Positions 1-4,600 of a stretch of 5,170 nucleotides of DNA are shown here, one piece after another. The notes under the pieces were generated by a model. The model saw nothing but the letters and a program-made list of their open reading frames with translations. It ran no database searches and was not told the DNA's origin. This DNA comes from Acidimicrobiaceae bacterium (GTDB taxonomy: Bacteria > Actinomycetota > Acidimicrobiia > Acidimicrobiales > Acidimicrobiaceae). A program made the position numbers and the translations under genes. How positions within the stretch are numbered: the stretch's first letter is position 1; every line of letters begins with the position of its first letter. Where the stretch lies: NCBI GenBank assembly GCA_013044365.1, contig JABEUP010000105.1, positions 1 through 5,170 of the forward strand, written 5' to 3'.

Positions 1-63
1 AGCCGGGACAGATCCCAGCGCCTGGTAGTTCTTCTTGAGCCGCGGCGGCTCTCTCACATTCAT
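1..63 (-). CDS. Possible 5' end of a minus-strand gene, cut by the window edge
   Basis: An ATG at 63 opens a frame that runs off the left edge without a stop (21 codons, beginning MNVREPPRLKKNYQALGSVP). The bases before it, AGAAG-TGGG-ATG, include a weak Shine-Dalgarno-like stretch. Orientation agrees with all other genes here. I do not recognise the product, and 21 codons are too few to prove coding. Confidence 0.3.
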   Translation of the reverse strand, partial: MNVREPPRLKKNYQALGSVPA

Positions 64-454
64 CCCACTTCTACGGCTGGCACTTTAGGTTTTGATGGTA
101 CCGCTGAGATCGTGCGCGATGATCTCAGCGTTGTGTGCATGCAGTGGCTGATCCTCTGACGGTAATGCGGTTAGGAAACGCTGGATGTCATATTTCGATG
201 GCGAAGGTCCAATTTCCACGCTTATGTACCGGTCGACCGCTGGGGTCCATAACAAACCGGAGGTATGGGCGGCAAGACTTACCCGTTTGTAATCAGAGCG
301 AGACAGGGTCGCAGAGATGACTGCAGTACGCATTGCGGCAGCTGTGCTTTTTTCCTATGGCTTTCGTCATATCTTGTTTTGAGGGCGTGGCATTCTTGGG
401 TTGCCATGGCGGCCTTGGCCTCTCCCTTAGGGAAGGGGATTGTGGCCTGGTAGT
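64..454. other. Region downstream of the thiolase gene with no recognised gene
   Basis: About 390 bases follow the thiolase stop. A minus-strand frame of 82 codons (85-333) is open, but it has no good Shine-Dalgarno sequence at its ATG and no family I recognise; it contains WTPAVDRYISVEIG and HNAEIIAHDLSG. Two plus-strand frames of about 60 codons overlap it and look spurious. The stretch just after the thiolase stop is rich in GGCC and CCCTAAGGG-type short palindromes without a T-run, so no convincing intrinsic terminator is visible. The region could be plain intergenic DNA or hold a decayed or orphan small gene. Confidence 0.4.
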
Positions 455-1630
455 TCAAAGCCTTTCGATTATCATCGCATTCGCCTGTCCGCCACCTTCA
501 CACATCGTTTGAAGACCCAGTTTTCCTCCTGACCTTTCCAGTTCATTGAGAAGCGTGGCTAAAAGACGGGTTCCCGACGCGCCTAATGGATGTCCCAGAG
601 AAATTGCCCCTCCGTTCACGTTGACCCTTTCCATATCTGGCTTGAGCTCTTTCTCCCAGGCCAGCACCACTGAGGCAAATGCCTCGTTGATCTCAATAAG
701 GTCGATGTCATCAAGGCGAAACTTGCTTTTGGCAAGGATCCTTTGCGTCGCGGGTATGGGTCCGGTCAGCATGGTTATCGGGTCCACTCCGGCCAGAGAG
801 AAAGCGACGAACCGGGCCCGCGGTTTCAGGTTCAACTTGTTGGCCATCGACTCCGACATGATCAGGGCCGCGGAAGCGCCGTCTGTAATTTGAGAGGAGT
901 TCCCGGCAGTAATTTTGCCGTTTTCCTTAAATGCCGGCTTGAGGCTGGTCAACTTCTCCAATGATGTGTCACTCCTGATGCCCTCATCGAAAGAGATGAT
1001 CTCGCCGGTATCTCTGCCTTTAGCATCTTTTACGGCAATGGGGATTATTTCATTATCGAACCTGTGCTCATTGGTTGCTTTTAGGGCGCGGAGATGGCTT
1101 TGCAGTGAGTATTGATCGAGTTCTTCACGTGACAGGTGCCAGATGTCGGCAATCATTTCGGCGCTTATTCCTTGTGGAACCAAGCCACCCTTTTTTTGAT
1201 AACGCTCCATCATCATGGGTCCGAATGCCATTCCGGGTCCACTCGACATATTTGCTCCGAGGGGTATCCGGGTCATGCATTCGATTCCCCCGGCAATTAC
1301 GATGTCCTGGGATCCGCTCATGATGGCTTGGGCTGCAAAGGTTGCCGCCTGTTGCGACGAGCCGCATTGCCGGTCAATGGTGGTTCCGCACACAGATTCT
1401 GGCATACCGGCAGCCAGTGCCGCATTTCTGGCAATATTGACCCCTTGCTCCCCGATTTGGGTGACACAACCCAGGATCACGTCTTCTACAAGGGCGGGAT
1501 CAAGATCGTTTCTTTGAACAAGTGCTTTCAGTGGCTGGCTGGCCAGATCCACTGCATGCCATCCAGAGAGCTTGCCGCCTCTTTTTCCGCCAGGGGTCCT
1601 GACAATATCGATAATTACCGCGTGCTCCAT
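455..1630 (-). CDS. Acetyl-CoA acetyltransferase / 3-ketoacyl-CoA thiolase, FadA5-like
   Basis: A thiolase cleaves 3-ketoacyl-CoA with CoA to release acetyl-CoA, or condenses two acetyl-CoA, in the cytoplasm. The 391-residue product has the usual length and all family signatures. The nucleophilic Cys89 lies in DRQCGSS. NEAFA is at 315-319. His347 lies in GGAISLGHPLGASG, and the second active-site Cys377 lies in TMCEGGG near the C-terminus. The stretch NEAFASVVLAW followed by PDMxRVNVNGGAI is shared, from memory, with mycobacterial FadA5-type thiolases of sterol and lipid breakdown, so a degradative role is likelier than polyhydroxybutyrate synthesis. The substrate cannot be read from the sequence. 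I chose the ATG at 1630 because GGGAG sits 5 bases upstream and the family N-terminus begins at MEHAVIIDIVRTP. An in-frame ATG at 1681 would add 17 residues without family resemblance. The gene follows the adenine-deaminase-like gene after 103 bases, so it may be co-transcribed or have its own promoter. Confidence 0.95.
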   Translation of the reverse strand: MEHAVIIDIVRTPGGKRGGKLSGWHAVDLASQPLKALVQRNDLDPALVEDVILGCVTQIGEQGVNIARNAALAAGMPESVCGTTIDRQCGSSQQAATFAAQAIMSGSQDIVIAGGIECMTRIPLGANMSSGPGMAFGPMMMERYQKKGGLVPQGISAEMIADIWHLSREELDQYSLQSHLRALKATNEHRFDNEIIPIAVKDAKGRDTGEIISFDEGIRSDTSLEKLTSLKPAFKENGKITAGNSSQITDGASAALIMSESMANKLNLKPRARFVAFSLAGVDPITMLTGPIPATQRILAKSKFRLDDIDLIEINEAFASVVLAWEKELKPDMERVNVNGGAISLGHPLGASGTRLLATLLNELERSGGKLGLQTMCEGGGQANAMIIERL

Positions 1631-1733
1631 TTGGTCTCCCGAAGTTTGGAATCTGAGCCAAGAGCGTACAAAAGCCGCCATTTTGAGGCTAGCACATGCG
1701 ATATCAGCCTATAAAAGCCTAATGTAGGCCGAT
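1631..1733. other. 103-base gap between the adenine-deaminase-like and thiolase genes
   Basis: On the minus strand the gap carries two copies of TAGGCT, 10 bases apart centre to centre (about one helix turn), separated by TTTA, followed nearer the thiolase by its GGGAG ribosome site. No terminator-like hairpin separates the genes, so read-through is possible. The paired hexamers could be a regulator site or chance. I cannot name a convincing promoter here. Confidence 0.35.
1636..1640 (-). promoter_or_regulatory. Ribosome binding site of the thiolase gene
   Basis: GGGAG on the minus strand is followed by a 5-base spacer (ACCAA) and ATG at 1630. It decides the thiolase start against the longer in-frame ATG at 1681. 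It is the only clear Shine-Dalgarno sequence in front of the three starts that can be judged in this window. Confidence 0.75.
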
Positions 1734-3461
1734 TCAGTTCGATAGCAGCGGATCGGCCTTGATCAGGTTAACGACGTTGATGGATCCGAGGCTGGTTATG
1801 CGAAGTTCGGGCATTACGGCTAGGCATAATTGGTCGAGCATTCTAAAAGGACGTTTAAGCGTGGTTCCGATACTTTTTGCCGCGCTATCTGCCGCCTGCA
1901 ACTCTATTAGTAGTTCGGGAGCACCGAGCGACGAGATGATTCCCCCAATTGGAAGGCCAACTGAAGCTAGAATCTCCTTGTTTTTGACGACTACCTGACC
2001 GCCACCCATTTGGATTAAAGCGGCTACAGCGAAAGCCATGTCCTCTATTCCGTTGACGGAGTTTGATCCCACTACGATGAGACTATGGGCCCCGCGGGCA
2101 ACGGTTGAGGCGATGGCCCCCTCCTTGAGTCCGATGCCTTCAACGAGACCGATTCCGACATCTTTGCCAAGACTCTTGCGCCCAAGTATCGCAAGACGGC
2201 TTATAGATGTGTCGCCGGGATGAAACTCCCTTTCAACCTCTTTGACGGTGGTACTGTCTTGGCTGACGGAGATGATCTTTATCATCTGTCCTCGTGCCGG
2301 TGGAAGGGTAAAGCTTTCAGGTCCAATTTTAGTCAAGTCGATTTGGATTGTCTCGAGCATCCAAGGCGGAGGAGGGGTCTTGGGAACTGTAAAAACCATC
2401 GTTCTTCCGGAACGGGCTACGAGAGTTCCCCGTTGGAAAACCATTGAAGGCTTAAAGTCGACGAGGTTGGGAAGTATCACGAGATCTGCTTGATAGCCGG
2501 GACTCAAATATCCGAGCCGTCCAAAACCATGGAATTCTGCCGGGTTTGTGGAAGCCATGATTAGCGCGTCTTCGGCGGAAACGCCATTGTTGACAGCGAC
2601 CCTGAGGCAATCGTCGATGTGTCCTCTGGCAACGATGGTTCCGAGGCCACGTTCGTCGCTGCTAAATGCTAAGTTTTTGATCCCGTACTTTTTTACCACT
2701 GGCAAAAGTTCATCAATGTTGTGGCGTATAGTTCCGTTTCGTAAGAAAACCCACATGCCTTTTCGCCGCTTTTCCAGTGCCTCCTCATAAGACAGGCAGG
2801 CAACGTCGGATTCCACACCGGCGCTTAGGTAGGCATCGAGGCTGGAGGAGGTAACCCCCGGAGCATGCCCCACTACTTTGAGACCCCGTGCTGCGGCAAT
2901 CTTAGCCATGGCGTCGTCTTCCGCATTTATGATCCTGGTTTGATTCAGAAGACCGCCGACACCTATTGCGCCGTAGTCCCGTATCAGCTTGGCGATCTCA
3001 ATTGCGCCAGCGTGTTCTCCGGTACTGTCAAATTGTGACGATAGGGCAGAACTCGAGGCATAGATACCGAAGGTGAATGGAAGTTTGGTTGCAGCACCCG
3101 CAAGTTCCTCGATTCCGCGTACTCCGAAAACACTGGAGAGTTGGTAGGGGTCGGCTGCAACAGCGGTAGTTCCAAGCGGAAGCACGGTATCCACGAAGGC
3201 ATCAATCCAAAGCTTGGTGTATTCCATGTTCACGTATCCGTCGATGAAGCCGGGGGTTATATATGCGCCCCTGACGTCAATGATTTCATGTGCGTCATGT
3301 TCGCCCCAGCCAACTATGAATCCGTTCTTGATAGCCAGTCCGGTTTCAATCCACTCTTTGGTTGCGGGAGAAAATACCTTTCCACCGATCACAGAAATGT
3401 CAGCAGGGGCTTCACCTCTCGCGACAGAGAGCATCTCTTTTGAGCCGGGGTTACGAGACAT
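1734..3461 (-). CDS. Adenine deaminase family protein lacking most metal-site residues (probable non-canonical or inactive paralogue)
   Basis: The 575-residue product matches adenine deaminase (Ade, adenine to hypoxanthine plus ammonia) along its whole length. A beta-sandwich segment spans about 20-70. An amidohydrolase barrel covers about 70-330 with ITPGFIDG, VLPLGTT, ADP, GHAPG, YEEALEKRRKGM, GHIDD and SPGYQADLVIL. A proline-rich linker lies near 360-367. The adenine deaminase C-terminal domain covers about 405-570 with GLKEGAIASTVA, GGGQVVV, LPIGGI and MPELRITSLG. Catalytic positions are changed compared with E. coli Ade as I recall it: HxH is Y76-x-N78, DPHE is DPYQ (106-107), the GL(G/A)E glutamate is G170, the HE pair is V220-A221, ERY is GRK (427-429) and HDSHN is RGAHS (456-460). 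H199, D269 and H281 remain. Membership of the family is certain; deaminase activity is doubtful. The start at 3461 has no Shine-Dalgarno sequence but does have a -10-like hexamer just upstream. The next in-frame ATG (3434) would remove nine residues. The thiolase gene follows after 103 bases. Confidence 0.93.
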   Translation of the reverse strand: MSRNPGSKEMLSVARGEAPADISVIGGKVFSPATKEWIETGLAIKNGFIVGWGEHDAHEIIDVRGAYITPGFIDGYVNMEYTKLWIDAFVDTVLPLGTTAVAADPYQLSSVFGVRGIEELAGAATKLPFTFGIYASSSALSSQFDSTGEHAGAIEIAKLIRDYGAIGVGGLLNQTRIINAEDDAMAKIAAARGLKVVGHAPGVTSSSLDAYLSAGVESDVACLSYEEALEKRRKGMWVFLRNGTIRHNIDELLPVVKKYGIKNLAFSSDERGLGTIVARGHIDDCLRVAVNNGVSAEDALIMASTNPAEFHGFGRLGYLSPGYQADLVILPNLVDFKPSMVFQRGTLVARSGRTMVFTVPKTPPPPWMLETIQIDLTKIGPESFTLPPARGQMIKIISVSQDSTTVKEVEREFHPGDTSISRLAILGRKSLGKDVGIGLVEGIGLKEGAIASTVARGAHSLIVVGSNSVNGIEDMAFAVAALIQMGGGQVVVKNKEILASVGLPIGGIISSLGAPELLIELQAADSAAKSIGTTLKRPFRMLDQLCLAVMPELRITSLGSINVVNLIKADPLLSN

Positions 3462-3469
3462 GATTCAAC

Positions 3470-3475
3470 ATTAGA
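3470..3475 (-). promoter_or_regulatory. Possible -10 element of the adenine-deaminase-like gene
   Basis: TCTAAT on the minus strand matches the -10 consensus at five of six positions and lies 8 bases before the ATG at 3461. A start site 6-7 bases downstream would give an mRNA with essentially no leader, which agrees with the missing Shine-Dalgarno sequence. I see no good -35 at standard spacing; TTGATA at 3484-3489 is too close. This is weak, because the region is A+T-rich and such hexamers occur by chance. Confidence 0.3.
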
Positions 3476-3584
3476 TGTAAGAATATCAATTAACTATGTG
3501 TTTTGTAATTTTAATCACTTGTTGAATGATATTCACGACTTTTTCGCTATGGAGTGGCTTTATTTGCTAATGGACGTTTTTAAG

Positions 3585-3599
3585 AACCATTAAATGGTT
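3585..3599. promoter_or_regulatory. Operator-like 15-base dyad AACCATT-A-AATGGTT
   Basis: Two perfect 7-base arms flank a single central base. The dyad lies about 125 bases upstream of the adenine-deaminase-like start, in sequence with no gene. The shape suits a dimeric regulator site. The regulator is unknown, and the distance is long for simple repression at the start codon. Chance cannot be excluded in A+T-rich DNA. Confidence 0.35.
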
Positions 3600-3608
3600 A
3601 GGAAGGAT

Positions 3609-3640
3609 TTCCAAAAGAGCCTGGGTAAAAGGCTTTGGAA
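3609..3640. repeat. Bulged inverted repeat (hairpin), stem 7 + 3 base pairs
   Basis: TTCCAAA (3609-3615) pairs with TTTGGAA (3634-3640), and GCC (3619-3621) pairs with GGC (3631-3633). A 3-base bulge (3616-3618) interrupts the left arm, and the loop is 9 bases. It lies downstream of the DUF4395 gene on the minus strand, but no T-run follows in that direction, so I call it a structured element and not a terminator. Confidence 0.4.
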
Positions 3641-3651
3641 GGAAGATAGGT

Positions 3652-3704
3652 GAGCCGTAATTGTGATCTGACGGTAGTTAATTTTGGAGTGGAAATTACG
3701 GCTC
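3652..3704. repeat. Inverted repeat with perfect 11-base arms and a 31-base loop
   Basis: GAGCCGTAATT (3652-3662) is the exact reverse complement of AATTACGGCTC (3694-3704). It begins 63 bases past the DUF4395 stop. A T-rich stretch follows only in the plus direction (GTTTTGGATTT), where there is no gene to terminate. It could be a transcript-end structure, a pair of protein-binding sites or a remnant of a small repeat element; the sequence does not decide between these. Confidence 0.45.
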
Positions 3705-3767
3705 GTTTTGGATTTATTGACTCTAAGCAGTGCATAACGCCGAACTATTTACTGCGATGGCCAATGT

Positions 3768-4283
3768 CTAAAGCACCGGGCTTTCTTGGCGTGTCCAGAT
3801 GTTTGCACAGTCGACGCAGATTTCCTTAGGGATGAGGCCGACTTTCATCAGTATTGCAAATACCTTGCAACCCAGGCAGAAACCGAGTGCCGACTCCATG
3901 AAGGCGGCGGCGGTTAAGACTGCAAGAATTGCGTTGCCGGCAATTGGCGATCCCGCCACGAAGTAGGCCACTGTGGCTGCAAGTGCGAAAGCGAATCCGA
4001 TCCCTTGCGCGAAGCGCTTAGGGGGGCCGGCAACAATTTTTGGCTGCAGCGGCAATTTAGGTACGATTACCCTTGTGGCTAAAAGTCCCAGAGGGCTGAA
4101 TCTCGGTCCTGCCGCCACCCGGGCGGCAAAGCCGTAGAGCAGAAGCAGAACCAAAAAGTGAGCACCAGTTGTAATTGTGGTGATTGCCAAAACGACGACG
4201 CCTGCCGCCACAGTCCTTGCGGATACTTCATTAACCGGGTTCGGGAAAACAAAAGTTTGTGATATCTGTGATCTAATTCCCAT
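3768..4283 (-). CDS. DUF4395 family membrane protein with two CxxC motifs
   Basis: The 171-residue product matches the DUF4395 family as I know it: FPNPVNEVSARTVAAG near the N-terminus (13-28), an RFSP segment (61-64), GPPKRFAQGIGF (87-98) and ESALGFCLGCKVF (130-142). Hydrophobic stretches at about 24-56, 93-110 and 115-135 indicate an integral membrane protein with several helices. Cysteines occur as C136-x-x-C139 and C156-x-x-C159, which suggests a thiol redox or metal site. The function is not known, and homologues are often annotated near thioredoxin or rhodanese genes. The open frame extends upstream to an ATG at 4532, but the extra 83 residues look like translated intergenic DNA and that ATG lies inside a hairpin. 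The ATG at 4283 fits the family N-terminus and a TATAAT just upstream; the ATG at 4295 is an alternative that would add four residues. Confidence 0.85.
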   Translation of the reverse strand: MGIRSQISQTFVFPNPVNEVSARTVAAGVVVLAITTITTGAHFLVLLLLYGFAARVAAGPRFSPLGLLATRVIVPKLPLQPKIVAGPPKRFAQGIGFAFALAATVAYFVAGSPIAGNAILAVLTAAAFMESALGFCLGCKVFAILMKVGLIPKEICVDCANIWTRQESPVL

Positions 4284-4293
4284 AATTCTTATC

Positions 4294-4299
4294 ATTATA
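4294..4299 (-). promoter_or_regulatory. Probable -10 box (TATAAT) of the DUF4395 gene
   Basis: A perfect TATAAT on the minus strand lies 10 bases before the ATG at 4283, with no Shine-Dalgarno sequence between. Initiation 6-7 bases downstream would leave a leader of about four bases, effectively a leaderless mRNA as is common in actinobacteria. No convincing -35 hexamer is visible. If translation began at the ATG at 4295 this element could not act as the promoter, because it overlaps that codon. Confidence 0.45.
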
Positions 4300-4514
4300 G
4301 TCAGGAATTGGAATGAAGAGAAATTAAAATCCGACTTTTTTGGTAATAATTTAAGAAATATTTGGGTCAGACAAAATCTTCCATAAAAGCCCGATGGAGC
4401 CGGCGGCAGAGTTAGCCAGGATTGATTGCCAAGAGCTGCGCATCGTTGATGCAGGACTTGACCCCCGTTTGGTCGTAAGCCAAGAAGACGGAATCCCCGA
4501 GTCTGATTGGTCCA

Positions 4515-4524
4515 TTTGCGCAAA
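4515..4524. repeat. 10-base perfect palindrome TTTGCGCAAA
   Basis: This self-complementary decamer directly abuts the large hairpin at 4525-4580, on the downstream side for minus-strand transcription. It may be part of the transcript-end structure or a protein-binding site, and it may be chance. Confidence 0.3.
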
Positions 4525-4580
4525 CAGTTCATCCTGGTCGTTGTAACCAGGGAAGGTTCACATACAACCAGGATGAACTG
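4525..4580 (-). terminator. Strong compound hairpin after the right-edge membrane-protein gene, probable transcription terminator
   Basis: CAGTTCATCCTGGT (4525-4538) is the exact reverse complement of 4567-4580. Inside it, TGT (4542-4544) can pair with ACA (4564-4566), and AACC (4545-4548) with GGTT (4555-4558) around a 6-base loop, giving a long bulged stem. AAA (4522-4524) and TTT (4583-4585) can add pairs across a 2-base bulge. The stem starts 20 bases after the stop of the upstream minus-strand gene, as expected of a terminator. Only a short TTT follows in the minus direction, whereas the plus side has GGTTTATTTT, so termination efficiency is uncertain. Alternatives are an mRNA-stabilising structure or a small repeat element. 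Confidence 0.55.
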
Positions 4581-4600
4581 GGTTTATTTTGTTGATTGAG

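Larger units (their letters stand above)
3462..3767. other. 306-base A+T-rich intergenic region with several dyads and two hairpins
   Basis: No credible gene is found on either strand between the DUF4395 stop and the adenine-deaminase-like start. The gap should hold the end of the DUF4395 transcript and the promoter of the adenine-deaminase-like gene. It contains, from low to high coordinates, an 8-base inverted repeat (3463-3470 with 3520-3527), a short dyad (3523-3535), a 15-base dyad (3585-3599), a bulged hairpin (3609-3640) and an 11-base-pair stem (3652-3704). None has the classic stem plus T-run of an intrinsic terminator in the minus direction. No tRNA fold is evident. Confidence 0.6.
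4284..4524. other. Intergenic region upstream of the DUF4395 gene
   Basis: About 240 bases lie between the large hairpin and the DUF4395 start. The part nearest the gene (about 4284-4385) is A+T-rich and carries the TATAAT; the rest is of average composition. A minus-strand frame is open across the whole stretch, but its translation has no family resemblance and is probably accidental. I recognise no riboswitch or RNA gene. Confidence 0.5.

Noticed and set aside
38..52. GAGCCG-CGG-CGGCTC short hairpin
   Set aside because: It has a 6-base stem with no T-run and falls within the possible coding start at the left edge, so it is likely chance.
85..333. Minus-strand 82-codon frame as a definite gene
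   Set aside because: It has no recognised family, no ribosome site at useful spacing and no clear codon bias; it is noted only within the region entry.
455..1681. Longer thiolase start at 1681 (17 extra residues)
   Set aside because: The added residues do not resemble the thiolase N-terminus, whereas the ATG at 1630 has GGGAG 5 bases upstream and begins the conserved segment.
1734..3461. Naming the gene ade and assigning adenine deaminase activity
   Set aside because: Family membership is clear, but most of the metal-binding and catalytic residues are replaced, so the gene symbol and reaction would mislead.
546..3474. Plus-strand open frames inside the thiolase and adenine-deaminase-like genes
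   Set aside because: They are antisense to well-supported genes, have low-complexity or arginine/serine-rich translations and match no family I know.
4384..4510. Possible riboswitch or leader RNA upstream of the DUF4395 gene
   Set aside because: I could match no known riboswitch consensus, and the probable promoter lies downstream of this stretch, so it would not be part of that mRNA.
3768..4532. DUF4395 gene starting at the ATG at 4532 (254 residues)
   Set aside because: The extra 83 residues lack family similarity, the ATG lies within the left arm of the large hairpin, and a TATAAT sits just before the ATG at 4283.
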